DNA of 64,000 nucleotides from Paractinoplanes brasiliensis (GCF_004362215.1 NZ_SNWR01000001.1:5748001-5812000); one strand, 5' to 3'; shown: positions 41,246 through 52,980, counted from the stretch's first letter. A program made the numbers and translations. Notes: generated by a model not told the origin, from the letters alone.

Positions 41246-43126
41246 GTGGCACGACCACCACAGGGACAGATGCATCCCGGACGGCAGCTAGCCGTGCTCG
41301 GCGCGATCTTCGTTGTCCTGTACCTGCTGGTTTTCTTCACCGGCGGCGCGAGCGGCAGCTTCACCGACCGCCTGCACCCCAAGCTCGGCCTCGACCTGGT
41401 GGGTGGCACGCAGGCCACGTACATCGCGTCGGTGCAGGGCGGTCAGGTGCCGTCGAAGGAGAGCATGGAGCAGGCCCGCGAGATCATCGACCAGCGTGTG
41501 AACGCGCTGGGCGTCTCCGAGGCCGAGGTTGTCATCCAGGGCGACCGCAACATTGTGGTGTCCCTCGCCGGTAAGGCCGACGACCAGCTCAAGGACCTGT
41601 CGCAGGCCGCTCAGATGCGGTTCCGGCTGCTGATCGGCACGACCGGAGACGTGTCGTCGGTCGCGCTGAACCCGCCGTCGGCGCAGCCCAGCGCGGCACC
41701 GACGGGCAGCGGCGCGCCGTCGGCCCCGGCTTCAGCTCCGGCTTCCGGAGTCCCGGCCGCCACCAACGGCCCGTCGTCGGGTGGCCAGGGCGGTGGCGAG
41801 GTGGTCAAGGCCCCGGCGCCGACCCCGACCCCGACTCCGACCCCGTCGGCTTCGGCCGCGCCGGTCTCGGCCGAGGAACAGGCCAAGCTGGACGACGTGA
41901 AGGAGAAGGTCGGCGCGGCCGCGTGGGCCGCGGCCGAGAAGCTGACCGCCCCGGTCGACCTGAGCAGCGACCCGAACGCCGGCAAGCCGTTCGCCTCCTT
42001 CGCGAAGCTGAACGGGACCGAGGTGGCCGCGCTGCCGGCGAAGATGCAGTTCAACGTGCCGACGATCAGCTGCAAGCAGCTCGACGACCGGCCCAACGGC
42101 GCGATCGACGACGTGAAGACCGAGGCCGCCGTCTGCTACCAGAGCGCCAAGGTGCTGCTGGACAAGGCCGAGGTGGTGGGCGACGACATCTCGAAGGCCA
42201 GCCCGCAGATCGAGCAGCAGTCCGGTCAGTGGGTCGTGTCGCTCGACTTCAAGAGCGAGGGATCGGCCAAGTGGGCCGCGCTGACCCGTAAGGCGTTCGA
42301 GGCCACCTCGAGCGACCCCTGCTTCGTGGCCGCCCAGGCGCTGTACGGCCAGGTCGACCACTGCGCCGTCGCCGTGGTGCTCGACAAGACCGTGGTCTCG
42401 GCCCCGCAGATCCAGGGTGTGCTGAGCGGCACCTCACAGATCACCGGCCAGTTCAACAGCGCCTCGGCCAAGCAGCTGGCCGACCAGCTGAACTTCGGCG
42501 CGCTGCCGGTCACCTTCACCTCGGGCCCGGCCCAGACGGTGTCGGCGACCCTGGGCATCCAGCAGCTGCAGGCCGGTCTGCTGGCCGCGGGCATCGGCAT
42601 GGCGCTGGTGGCGATCTATTCGTTCTTCTACTACCGCCTGCTCGGCACCGTCATCATCCTGAGCCTCATTCTGTCCGGCCTGCTGACCTTCGGCGCGCTC
42701 GTGTTCCTCGGCCGCTCGATGGGCTTCACGTTGACCCTGGCCGGCATCGCGGGCTTCATCGTGTCCCTCGGTGTCGCGGCGGACTCGTTCGTCATCTACT
42801 TCGAACGTCTGAAGGACGAGATCCACGACGGTCGAAGTCCGCGAAGCGCCGTGCCGCGGGCCTGGGCACGCGCCCGGCGTACGATCATCTCGGCGAACGC
42901 GATCACGATCCTGGCGGCGGTCGTGCTGTACGTCGTCTCCGTCGGCGCCGTACAGGGCTTCGCCTTCGCGCTGGGCCTGGCCACCGTTCTCGACCTGCTC
43001 GTGGTGTTCCTGTTCCGGCACCCGATCATGACGATGTTCGCGCGGACCAAGGCGTTCCTGTCGCCGCGCGTCAGCGGCCTCGGCCGCGTCCTGCGCAGCA
43101 CTTCGACCGATGCCAAGGAGGCCTGA
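41246..43126 (+). CDS. secD: protein translocase subunit SecD
   Basis: RND-like membrane protein of 626 residues that uses the proton gradient to complete protein export. It has an N-terminal helix (LAVLGAIFVVLYLLVFFTGG), the conserved LGLDLVGGTQATY, a large periplasmic-equivalent loop and six C-terminal helices with DSFVIYFERLKDEIHDGRSP. Residues about 150-205 are a Pro/Ala/Ser/Thr low-complexity tract, as in other actinobacterial SecD. Starts at GTG 41246; ATG-only secF follows with an AAGGAGG site. Confidence 0.95.
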   Translation: MARPPQGQMHPGRQLAVLGAIFVVLYLLVFFTGGASGSFTDRLHPKLGLDLVGGTQATYIASVQGGQVPSKESMEQAREIIDQRVNALGVSEAEVVIQGDRNIVVSLAGKADDQLKDLSQAAQMRFRLLIGTTGDVSSVALNPPSAQPSAAPTGSGAPSAPASAPASGVPAATNGPSSGGQGGGEVVKAPAPTPTPTPTPSASAAPVSAEEQAKLDDVKEKVGAAAWAAAEKLTAPVDLSSDPNAGKPFASFAKLNGTEVAALPAKMQFNVPTISCKQLDDRPNGAIDDVKTEAAVCYQSAKVLLDKAEVVGDDISKASPQIEQQSGQWVVSLDFKSEGSAKWAALTRKAFEATSSDPCFVAAQALYGQVDHCAVAVVLDKTVVSAPQIQGVLSGTSQITGQFNSASAKQLADQLNFGALPVTFTSGPAQTVSATLGIQQLQAGLLAAGIGMALVAIYSFFYYRLLGTVIILSLILSGLLTFGALVFLGRSMGFTLTLAGIAGFIVSLGVAADSFVIYFERLKDEIHDGRSPRSAVPRAWARARRTIISANAITILAAVVLYVVSVGAVQGFAFALGLATVLDLLVVFLFRHPIMTMFARTKAFLSPRVSGLGRVLRSTSTDAKEA

Positions 43127-43127
43127 C

Positions 43128-44330
43128 ATGGCCCGCGACGGTTTCGCCACCCGCCTCTACACGGGCGAGGCGAACATCAACATCATCGGTCGGCGGAAGC
43201 TGTGGTTCTCCATCGCCGCCGTCCTCGTCCTGTTGTCGATCGGCAGCTTCGCGATCAACCGGTTCCACCTGGGCATCGAGTTCGCCGGTGGCACGTCGTT
43301 CAGCATTCCGGCCGAGACCGGCGACCGTACGCTCACCCAGGCCGAGGCCTCCGAGGCCGTCGAGCGGGCGATCAAAGCGGTCGACCCGGCGGCCGAGATC
43401 GGCGCCGCCCAGCAGGTCGGCCTGACCGGCGGCGACCAGCGTTTCACCGTCCGCGCGTCGGCGCTGACCGCGCAGCAGGCCGAGCAGGCCAAGGCGGCGC
43501 TGGTCGAGGATCTGGGCGTGCCGGCCAGCGAGATCAGCGACGACCAGGTGTCGGCAGCCTGGGGTGGCCAGGTGACCCGGCAGGCCATGCTGGGTCTGGT
43601 CATCTTCCTGGTGCTGGTGATGGTCTACCTGGTCGTCAGATTCGAGTGGCGGATGGCGGTCGCCGCCGTCTCGTCGCTGGTCCTGGACCTGATCCTCACG
43701 GCCGGCATCTACTCGTTCGTCGGGTTCGAGGTCACGCCGTCCACGGTGATCGGCTTCCTGACGATTCTGGGTTATTCGCTGTACGACGTGGTGGTGGTCT
43801 TCGACAAGGTGCAGGAGAACACCCGCGGGATCACGGCGGGCAGCACCCGGACCTACACCGAGGCCACCAACCTGGCGGTGAACCAGACCCTGATGCGGTC
43901 GATCAACACCAGCCTGGTGGCGCTGCTGCCCGTCGGCGGCCTGCTGTTCATCGGCGCCGGTCTGCTCGGCGCGGGCACCCTGAAGGACCTGGGCCTGGTG
44001 CTGTTCGTCGGCATGGGCCTCGGGGTGATCTGCTCGATCCTGTTCGCGGCGCCGGTGCTGACCGTGCTCAAGGAGCGCGAGCCCAGGATCAAGGCGCACA
44101 CCGCCCGGGTGCTGGCCCGCCGGGCCGCGGTCCGCTCGGGCGACGTCGCCCCGCGGCCCGAGCGCACCGGCCGCAACGCCAACGCGACCGACTCCGACGA
44201 GGAGGCCCCGGCGCTCGCGTCGTCCGCTCCGCGGCCGGGTTCGCGGCCCACGGGGAAGCGCAACACCAACCGGGGCGGACGTCCCGGTGGCGCCGGTCCC
44301 CGGCCCAGCGGGGGCAACAAGCGACGCTAG
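43128..44330 (+). CDS. secF: protein translocase subunit SecF
   Basis: Partner of SecD, 400 residues from ATG 43128, two bases after the secD stop; the upstream in-frame ATG 43110 overlaps secD. Motifs: LGIEFAGGTSFSI, then the membrane block with YSLYDVVVVFDKVQENTRG and TLMRSINTSLVALLPVGGLL. The C-terminal 80 residues form an Arg/Asn/Gly-rich cytoplasmic tail not seen in proteobacterial SecF. A very strong hairpin follows. Confidence 0.95.
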   Translation: MARDGFATRLYTGEANINIIGRRKLWFSIAAVLVLLSIGSFAINRFHLGIEFAGGTSFSIPAETGDRTLTQAEASEAVERAIKAVDPAAEIGAAQQVGLTGGDQRFTVRASALTAQQAEQAKAALVEDLGVPASEISDDQVSAAWGGQVTRQAMLGLVIFLVLVMVYLVVRFEWRMAVAAVSSLVLDLILTAGIYSFVGFEVTPSTVIGFLTILGYSLYDVVVVFDKVQENTRGITAGSTRTYTEATNLAVNQTLMRSINTSLVALLPVGGLLFIGAGLLGAGTLKDLGLVLFVGMGLGVICSILFAAPVLTVLKEREPRIKAHTARVLARRAAVRSGDVAPRPERTGRNANATDSDEEAPALASSAPRPGSRPTGKRNTNRGGRPGGAGPRPSGGNKRR

Positions 44331-44350
44331 GCGTGAACAGGGCATGACAA

Positions 44351-44389
44351 GACAGCGGGGGCGGCCGGATCACGGCCGCCCCCGCTGTC
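44351..44389 (+). terminator. 17-bp perfect hairpin between secF and apt
   Basis: The stem GACAGCGGGGGCGGCCG pairs perfectly with its complement around a GATCA loop, ending 15 bases before the apt GTG. It is among the strongest stems in the window and follows the secDF genes. It may terminate secF transcription or, if apt is in the same transcript, modulate apt. Confidence 0.8.
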
Positions 44390-44403
44390 GTTAGGCTGGC
44401 GCG

Positions 44404-44967
44404 GTGACTGATGAGATCCCCCACGCCACCGGTGACAGCGGCCCCGGGCTCGCCGCGGTAGTGCTCGGCGGCACGATCGACGTGTCCGACTTCCCCAAGC
44501 CCGGCATCGTCTTCAAGGACCTGATGCCGTTCTTCGCCGATGGGCGGGCCTTCCGTACGGCGGTCGACGGCATCGTCGCCCACCACGGGCCGGGCTCGTT
44601 CGACGTGGTGGCCGGTGTCGAGGCGCGCGGCTTCGTGGTGGCGGCGGCCATCGCGTACGCGGCCGGGGTGGGTGTCGTGCCGGTGCGCAAGGCGGGCAAG
44701 TTGCCGCGGCAGGCACTGTCGGCCTCGTACGAGCTCGAGTACGGCGAGGCCACTCTCGAGGTGCACGAGGACGCGTTCATCGCCGGTCAGCGTGTCCTGG
44801 TGGTCGACGACGTGCTCGCCACCGGGGGCACCGCAGCGGCCGCCCTGGAACTCGTGGAGCGGGCCGGGGGCACGGTGGCGGGCTTCACCGTGCTGATGGA
44901 GCTGGCCTTCCTGAAGGGCCGGGAGAGGCTCAGCCCCCGTACGGTCCATGCGTTGCTGACCGTTTAG
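44404..44967 (+). CDS. apt: adenine phosphoribosyltransferase
   Basis: Purine-salvage enzyme converting adenine plus PRPP to AMP, 187 residues from GTG 44404. The PRPP-binding loop is RVLVVDDVLATGGTAAAALE, and VAGVEARGFVVAAAIAYAAG and FPKPGIVFKDLMPFF are the other family landmarks. Followed by rel, as in Mycobacterium tuberculosis Rv2584c-Rv2583c. The N-terminus carries about 15 extra residues relative to short homologues, so the start is plausible but not proven. Confidence 0.93.
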   Translation: MTDEIPHATGDSGPGLAAVVLGGTIDVSDFPKPGIVFKDLMPFFADGRAFRTAVDGIVAHHGPGSFDVVAGVEARGFVVAAAIAYAAGVGVVPVRKAGKLPRQALSASYELEYGEATLEVHEDAFIAGQRVLVVDDVLATGGTAAAALELVERAGGTVAGFTVLMELAFLKGRERLSPRTVHALLTV

Positions 44968-45056
44968 TGACTCTTTGCCCGGGGGCGGCCGCTCTTTCGG
45001 AGGTTCGGGCGGGGCATCGGGGAAGAGTCTGCGGGTAGGATGGCGTTCCTAACCAG

Positions 45057-47567
<2,511 letters not shown>

Positions 47568-47570
47568 AAA

Positions 47571-47598
47571 AGCGGGGCCTCCGGACGGAGGCCCCGCT
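47571..47598. terminator. bidirectional terminator between rel and cyclophilin gene
   Basis: AGCGGGGCCTCC and its complement form a 12-bp stem with a GGAC loop, directly after the rel stop in AAAA context and 12 bases before the stop of the minus-strand gene. It can serve both convergent genes. Confidence 0.85.
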
Positions 47599-47609
47599 CA
47601 ACAACTCCG

Positions 47610-48446
47610 TTACGCGGCGGCCATCGTCAGCGACTTGATGGTGACCTCCTTCTTCGGGTGGCCACCCCCCGCCTGCTGCGCGAACGCGCCGTCGTCACCG
47701 GCCTTCACCACGTCCTTGACGATGTTGAGGCCCTCGGTGATCGTGCCCAGCAGCGTGTAGTTCGCCGGCAGCTGGGTGTCTTCCGAGACGATGAAGAACT
47801 GGCTGCCCGTGCTGCCGGGCTGACCGGTGTTGGCCATCGCGATCGACCCGGCCGGGTACGGCTTCTGGGTGTCGGTCGGCAGGTTCTCCTCGGCCATGGT
47901 GTAGCTCGGGCCGCCCTGACCGTCGGTGTCGCGCCAGCCCTTGCCCGAGGCGAACGGGTCGCCGCACTGCAGCACCTTGAAGCTGGCCTCGTTGACCAGG
48001 CGGTGGCACTTCGAGTTGTCCCAGAACTTCTTGCTCGCCAGGAACTCGAAGCTGGCCGCGGTGCACGGCACCTTGGTCTTGTCGACTGTGGCCTTGATGG
48101 CGCCCAGGTTGGTGTCCATGGTCAGCACGGCGCTGCCGGTGTTGGGCGCCGTGGCCGGCGGGGTGCCGACGTCCTTGACCTTGCCGCCGCCGCCCGCGTC
48201 GGGAGTCCAGGTGCAGGCGACCTGGCCCGCCGGCACGCCCGAGGCCGCCGTGTCGGCGGGCTTGTCGTCGTCGCCGAGCGCGGTCACGATCCACACCGCG
48301 GCGCCCGCGATCAGCACGACGGCGATAGCGGAACCGATGATGGCCTGCTTCTGCCGGCGCTTACGAGCGGCAGCGGCCCGCTCGGCCATCTCCTTCTCGA
48401 GCCGGGCCCGCGCCGCCGCGCGCTGCCGGTCCTTGATCGACGACAC
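47610..48446 (-). CDS. membrane-anchored cyclophilin-type peptidyl-prolyl isomerase
   Basis: 278-residue protein from ATG 48446 whose N-terminus is a charged helix (RAAARARLEKEMAERAAAAR) and one membrane helix (IIGSAIAVVLIAGAAVWIV), with the cyclophilin domain facing out. Landmarks are SKCHRLVNEASFKVLQCGDP (catalytic Arg retained), SIAMANTGQPGSTGSQFFIV and ANYTLLGTITEGLNIV. The position next to rel corresponds to ppiB (Rv2582) in M. tuberculosis. Probably assists folding of exported proteins. Confidence 0.9.
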   Translation of the reverse strand: MSSIKDRQRAAARARLEKEMAERAAAARKRRQKQAIIGSAIAVVLIAGAAVWIVTALGDDDKPADTAASGVPAGQVACTWTPDAGGGGKVKDVGTPPATAPNTGSAVLTMDTNLGAIKATVDKTKVPCTAASFEFLASKKFWDNSKCHRLVNEASFKVLQCGDPFASGKGWRDTDGQGGPSYTMAEENLPTDTQKPYPAGSIAMANTGQPGSTGSQFFIVSEDTQLPANYTLLGTITEGLNIVKDVVKAGDDGAFAQQAGGGHPKKEVTIKSLTMAAA

Positions 48447-48485
48447 GGTGTTCCTCCTGCTGAATATGTCGGCCTGGGGGATTGC

Positions 48486-49376
48486 CTAGGACTGGGTGCT
48501 CGCCGACGGGGCTGCGGACGCTGGAGCGTCGCCGACGGTCAGGGTCTTGATGGTGATCTTCTGGGTGGGCTTGACCTTCTCGCCCGCGTCGTTGGCCGAC
48601 GTCGGAATCTTGGCGATCTTGTCGAGCGTCGCCTGCCCGCCGGTCACCTTGCCGACGATGGAGTACTCGGCGGTCGCGGGGCTGTAGTCCTTGAAGAAGA
48701 TCAGGAACTGGCTGCCGTTGGTGCCGGGCGGGTCGCCGATCAGCGCGACGGTGCCCTTCGGATAGAGCGGCGTCTTGGCGCCGGCGTCCGCTCCGGCCGA
48801 CGCGCTCGGCTCGGGCGCGGTCGGCACGTTCTCGTTGTAGACGCTGTACGTCGGGCCGCCGAGCCCGGTGCCGCTCGGGTCGCCGCAGCGCAGAGCCCCG
48901 TACGAGGTGATCTCGTGGCAGTCGGTGTTGTCGTAGAACTGCTTGCTCGCCAGGTACGAGATGTCGGCCGTGCCGCACGGCGAGAGCTCCCGGTCGAGGC
49001 CCACCACGATCGGCTCACCCTGGTTGGTGGTGACCGTCATCGTCTCGGTGCCCAGCGTCGGGATGTCCTTGGTCGGGGGCGTGCCCACGTCCTTGAGGTT
49101 CGAGTTGGTGCTCGCGTTCTGCGGGGTCCACAGACAGATGTCCTGGTCGGCGGCGTCGGTCGACGGTTCGTCGGAATCGAACGCCCCACCCATCCACGCC
49201 ACCCCGGCAACGATCACCAGAACCGCGACGACCGCGCCGGCCCCGGCCAGCAAGCGACGCTTACGGCGCTCCTTGACGGCCCGGCGTGCCATCTGCCGAT
49301 CGAGTTTCGCGCGCGCCAGCTTGCGCTGCCGGTCCCTGCTGGATGCCACCGAACGCTGTCCTCTCGTACGACCCAT
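48486..49376 (-). CDS. membrane-anchored cyclophilin-like protein, degenerate active site
   Basis: 296-residue paralogue of the adjacent gene, from ATG 49376, with the same charged helix and membrane anchor (LLAGAGAVVAVLVIVAGVAW). The domain keeps TVALIGDPPGTNGSQFLIF and AEYSIVGKV, but the segment matching the catalytic Arg reads DCHEITSYGALRCGDP, with Glu in place of Arg and the FxMQ-type phenylalanine missing. It is probably not an active isomerase. The two genes are tandem, separated by 39 bases, and likely arose by duplication. Confidence 0.82.
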   Translation of the reverse strand: MGRTRGQRSVASSRDRQRKLARAKLDRQMARRAVKERRKRRLLAGAGAVVAVLVIVAGVAWMGGAFDSDEPSTDAADQDICLWTPQNASTNSNLKDVGTPPTKDIPTLGTETMTVTTNQGEPIVVGLDRELSPCGTADISYLASKQFYDNTDCHEITSYGALRCGDPSGTGLGGPTYSVYNENVPTAPEPSASAGADAGAKTPLYPKGTVALIGDPPGTNGSQFLIFFKDYSPATAEYSIVGKVTGGQATLDKIAKIPTSANDAGEKVKPTQKITIKTLTVGDAPASAAPSASTQS

Positions 49377-49493
49377 GTCACACGCCCGCAAGAGTGTACG
49401 GGTACCTCCTGAGAAAGTGGTGTGCGCCCGCCGGGCTAGGCTCGTTACGATTCGCTACTGTTTTTCTTGCTCGCTTCTCCAGAGAGGCCCGTT

Positions 49494-50192
49494 GTGCTTG
49501 TCACCGGCGTGGAGGCCCAAGCCTTCGGCACCAATTGCTATGTGGTCGCCGCCGCCCCGGGCGAGCAATGCCTGATCGTCGATCCCGGCATCGGCGTGCT
49601 CGACCAGCTCGACGAGCTGCTTGCCGAGCACCGCCTCTTCCCGGCCGCTGTGCTGCTCACCCACGGCCACCTCGACCACACGTTCTCGGTCGCCCCGGTC
49701 TGCGGCGCGCGCGGCATCACGGCGTACGTGCACCCGGCCGACCGCGAGATGCTGGCCGACCCGGCCAAGGGCCTGAGCGCCGACCTCACCCAGCTGTTCG
49801 GTGGCCGCCTGCAGTACTCCGAGCCCGACGACGTGGCCGAACTGACCGACGGCGCGACGCTCACGCTGGCCGGCCTCGAGATCACCGTCGACCATGCGCC
49901 CGGCCATACCGGCGGGTCGGTGCTCTTCCGGCTGCCCGGCGCGGGCTCGGAACTCGAGGCGGACCAGGTCTGCCTCTCCGGGGACGTCCTGTTCGCCGGC
50001 TCGATCGGACGCACCGACCTGCCGGGCGGCAGCACCGCGACGATGATGACCAGCCTGCGGGACAAGATCCTGCCGCTGGCCGACGACACCGTCGTGCTGC
50101 CCGGCCACGGACCGGCCACCACCATCGGCCGCGAGCGCGCACAGAACCCGTACCTGCGGGAACTGATCGCCGCGCCCGGCCGTGGGCTGTAA
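49494..50192 (+). CDS. MBL-fold metallohydrolase (glyoxalase II-like)
   Basis: 232-residue metallo-beta-lactamase fold hydrolase. GTG 49494 is preferred, with AGAGAGG upstream; an upstream TTG at 49467 adds nine residues. Metal ligands are in VLLTHGHLDHTFSVAP (HxHxDH), DHAPGHTGGSVLF, VCLSGDVLFAG and TVVLPGHGPATTIG. Corresponds to Rv2581c in M. tuberculosis, between the rel cluster and hisS. Substrate (perhaps a thioester) unknown. Confidence 0.9.
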   Translation: MLVTGVEAQAFGTNCYVVAAAPGEQCLIVDPGIGVLDQLDELLAEHRLFPAAVLLTHGHLDHTFSVAPVCGARGITAYVHPADREMLADPAKGLSADLTQLFGGRLQYSEPDDVAELTDGATLTLAGLEITVDHAPGHTGGSVLFRLPGAGSELEADQVCLSGDVLFAGSIGRTDLPGGSTATMMTSLRDKILPLADDTVVLPGHGPATTIGRERAQNPYLRELIAAPGRGL

Positions 50193-50219
50193 AGACTTTT
50201 CGCTAGGAGACCCTGAGCC

Positions 50220-51527
50220 ATGCCCATTTCCGGTTTTCCCGAATGGATGCCGCCGCAGCGCATGATCGAGCAGCGCGTGCTCGACCGCATCCGCACCACC
50301 TTCGAGCTGTACGGCTTCTCCCCGCTCGAGACCCGCTCGGTCGAACCGCTCGACACCCTGCTGAGCAAGGGCGAAACCTCCAAAGAGGTGTACCTGCTGC
50401 GCCGCCTGCAGGCTGACGAGAACACCAAGGACGACGACGCGCTCGGCCTGCACTTCGACCTGACCGTGCCGTTCGCCCGGTTCGTCATGGAAAACGCGGG
50501 CAAGCTGCAGTTCCCGTTCCGGCGCTACCAGATCCAGAAGGTGTGGCGCGGCGAACGCCCGCAGGAAGGCCGCTACCGCGAGTTCCTGCAGGCCGACATC
50601 GACGTGGTCAACCGCGGTGAGCTGCCGTTCCACTACGACTGCGAGATGCCGCTGGTGATCGGCGACGCCCTCGGCGGCCTGCCCGTCCCGCGCGTCCGCA
50701 TCCAGGTCAACAACCGGAAGATCTGCGAGGGCTTCTATCGCGGGCTCGGCCTCACCGACACCGCGCAGGTGCTGCGTACGGTCGACAAACTCGACAAGAT
50801 CGGGCCGGCGCGGGTGGCCGAGGCGCTGATCGAGACGGCCGGCGCCACCCGGGCCCAGGCCGACGCCTGCCTCGAACTGGCCGCGATCTCGGCCGACGAC
50901 GGCTCCTTCGTGGACACCGTCCGCAAACTCGGCGTGACCGACCCGCTGCTCGACGAGGGCCTGGCCGAGTTGCTGCAGGTCGTCGAGACGGCCCGCGAGC
51001 ACGCGCCCGGCCTGGTCACGGCCGAGCTGAAAATCGCCCGCGGCCTCGACTACTACACCGGCACCGTCTACGAGACCCTGCTCGAAGGCTACGAGCGGTT
51101 CGGGTCGATCAGCTCCGGCGGCCGCTACGACAACCTGGCCGACACCGGCAAGGAACGGTTCCCCGGCGTGGGCTACTCGATCGGCGTGTCCCGCATGCTC
51201 GGCGTGCTGTTCGGGCAGAACGCGCTGCACGTGTCCCGCTCGGTGCCGACCTGCGTGCTGGTCGCGCTGCCCAGCGACGAACAGCGCCCGGCCAGCGACC
51301 GGATCGCGGCGGCCCTGCGCAAACGCGGCATCCCGACCGAGGTCGCGCCCACCGCCGCCAAATTCGGCAAACAGATCCAGTACGCGGACCGGCGCGGGAT
51401 CCCGTACGTGTGGTTCCCGGGCGAGCCCGACACGGTCAAAGACATCCGTTCGGGGGAGCAGGTGGAGGCCGACGCCGCCGAGTGGCAGCCACCCGCCGGC
51501 GACCTGCACCCCGTCATCGCGGGCTGA
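50220..51527 (+). CDS. hisS: histidine--tRNA ligase
   Basis: Class II aminoacyl-tRNA synthetase, 435 residues from ATG 50220. Motif 2 is RRYQIQKVWRGERPQEGRYR; the histidine motifs are IARGLDYYTGTVYET and GSISSGGRYDNLADTG; the anticodon-binding domain (LVALPSDEQRPASDRIAAAL) closes the protein. The opening PISGFPEWMPPQRMIEQRVL lacks the usual KGTxD start and fits the longer actinobacterial type. Last gene of the conserved core segment. Confidence 0.94.
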   Translation: MPISGFPEWMPPQRMIEQRVLDRIRTTFELYGFSPLETRSVEPLDTLLSKGETSKEVYLLRRLQADENTKDDDALGLHFDLTVPFARFVMENAGKLQFPFRRYQIQKVWRGERPQEGRYREFLQADIDVVNRGELPFHYDCEMPLVIGDALGGLPVPRVRIQVNNRKICEGFYRGLGLTDTAQVLRTVDKLDKIGPARVAEALIETAGATRAQADACLELAAISADDGSFVDTVRKLGVTDPLLDEGLAELLQVVETAREHAPGLVTAELKIARGLDYYTGTVYETLLEGYERFGSISSGGRYDNLADTGKERFPGVGYSIGVSRMLGVLFGQNALHVSRSVPTCVLVALPSDEQRPASDRIAAALRKRGIPTEVAPTAAKFGKQIQYADRRGIPYVWFPGEPDTVKDIRSGEQVEADAAEWQPPAGDLHPVIAG

Positions 51528-51874
51528 CCGAGCGAGAAACGCTCCACCGGCTTCGACGTCGTCGTGCCGGCGGCCTGCTCCCCGCACAACGCGGTGGTCA
51601 GGAACGCCTGCACGGCCACGTCGATCCGGCGACGCCTCACTTTTCCCTCACCGGCGAGATGTTGGCGACGCCGGTGGCGAGCCGCAGCGCGTGCGCACCT
51701 CGGGCGGGTCTGAAGAGGTTTTCGATCGTTCGCGGCGGCTGTCAGGACGATGAGCGCACGTCGTTTCCTGACCCCGTCCTCCAAGACGGGCCGAGGCGCG
51801 CAGGGCGAAAGCACCCGGGAGCGGTACCCTTACCTACGGTGCCGTAAGTTACGGGACCGTAGGGAGTGATTGTC
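51528..51874. other. intergenic interval upstream of the desaturase
   Basis: No gene is convincing here. Frames on either strand give only low-complexity or Arg-rich peptides. It ends in the 31-bp palindrome described separately, so part of it is the desaturase promoter. Bases 51533-51547 form a weak five-bp hairpin after hisS. Confidence 0.5.
51833..51863 (+). promoter_or_regulatory. 31-bp palindromic operator before the desaturase
   Basis: Nested palindrome centred on base 51848: outer arms CCTACGGT / ACCGTAGG and inner arms CCGTAA / TTACGG, broken only by one unpaired base on each side of the centre. TACGGT-type half-sites are typical of TetR-family operators. It ends just before the ribosome site of the desaturase, so bound repressor would block its transcription; the regulator itself is not in the window. 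Confidence 0.65.
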
Positions 51875-52801
51875 ATGCCGTTGGACCAGACCGCCCTGCT
51901 CATCGAACTCGAGCCCGTCGTCGCCACCAACCTCGACCGGCACCTGTCGCTGGCCAAAGAATGGTTCCCGCACGAATACGTGCCGTGGAGCGAAGGGCGC
52001 ACATTCGACGGTCTGCTCGGCGGCGAGGCATACTCCCCGACCGACTCGAAACTGCCCGACGTGGCCCGGACAGCGCTGATCGTCAACCTGCTCACCGAGG
52101 ACAACCTGCCCTCATACCACCACGAGATCGCGACCCTGTTCGGGCGGGACGGGGCGTGGGGGACATGGGTGCATCGGTGGACGGCCGAAGAGGGAAGGCA
52201 CGGAATCGCGCTGCGTGATTACCTGACGGTGACGCGAGCGGTCGATCCGGTCGAACTCGAACGGGCCAGAATGACCCACATGGAGTCCGGATACTCCAAC
52301 GACCACCCGGACGAGATCCTGCACTCCATCGCGTACGTTGCCTTCCAGGAACTGGCGACACGCATCTCGCACCGGAACACGGGCCGGGCGACAGGCGACC
52401 CGATAGCGGAACAACTGCTGGCGCGGGTGGCGGCGGACGAAAACCTGCACATGGTCTTCTACCGCAACCTGCTGGCGGCGGCGTTCGACCTCGACCCCAA
52501 CCACGCGATGCGAGCGGTCACCGACGTGGTCGCCGGGTTCCAGATGCCGGGGGCCAACATCGAAGGGTTCGGCCGTAAGGCCCTGTCGATCGCTCTGGCC
52601 GGAATCTACGACCTGCGCCAGCACCGCGACGAGGTCCTGCAGCCCGTTCTGCGGCAGTGGAACGTTTTCTCCCGTACCGACCTCTCCGCGGACGGCGAGA
52701 AGGCGCGGGACGAATTGGCCGCTCACATGGACGACCTCGAATCTCAGGCTTCCCGGTTCGAGGAGAAGCGCGAGGCTCGTCGTCAGCGCCTCCAGCGCTG
52801 A
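51875..52801 (+). CDS. acyl-ACP desaturase (DesA-type)
   Basis: Soluble di-iron fatty-acid desaturase, 308 residues from ATG 51875, which has GGGAG eight bases upstream (GTG 51866 is in frame). It has the family helices with iron ligands WTAEEGRHGIALRDYLT (E..EExxH) and VAADENLHMVFYRNLLAA (DExxH), and LLTEDNLPSYHHEIATLF. Introduces a double bond into acyl-ACP for membrane or mycolic-like lipids. The palindromic operator in front indicates repression, plausibly by a fatty-acid-sensing TetR protein. Confidence 0.93.
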   Translation: MPLDQTALLIELEPVVATNLDRHLSLAKEWFPHEYVPWSEGRTFDGLLGGEAYSPTDSKLPDVARTALIVNLLTEDNLPSYHHEIATLFGRDGAWGTWVHRWTAEEGRHGIALRDYLTVTRAVDPVELERARMTHMESGYSNDHPDEILHSIAYVAFQELATRISHRNTGRATGDPIAEQLLARVAADENLHMVFYRNLLAAAFDLDPNHAMRAVTDVVAGFQMPGANIEGFGRKALSIALAGIYDLRQHRDEVLQPVLRQWNVFSRTDLSADGEKARDELAAHMDDLESQASRFEEKREARRQRLQR

Positions 52802-52839
52802 CCTGTGCGTCATCCTTTCCCTGCGCGGCGTCGTCCCGC

Positions 52840-52980
52840 CCTGCGCGGGGTCGTCCTTTCTCTGCGCCGGGTCGTGCTTTCTCGCGCTGGCTCGTGCTTT
52901 TCTCGCCCTGGGTCGTGCTTGCTTGCGCTGGGTTGTGCTTCTCGCGCTGGGTGGGTGGGGGCTTGCTTGCGCTGGGACGC
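52840..52980 (+). repeat. imperfect 20-bp tandem repeats
   Basis: Six or so degenerate copies of a unit like CGCGCTGGGTCGTGCTTTCT, with alternating purine and pyrimidine blocks, run up to the left inverted arm. Copies differ by small insertions and substitutions. Confidence 0.6.
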
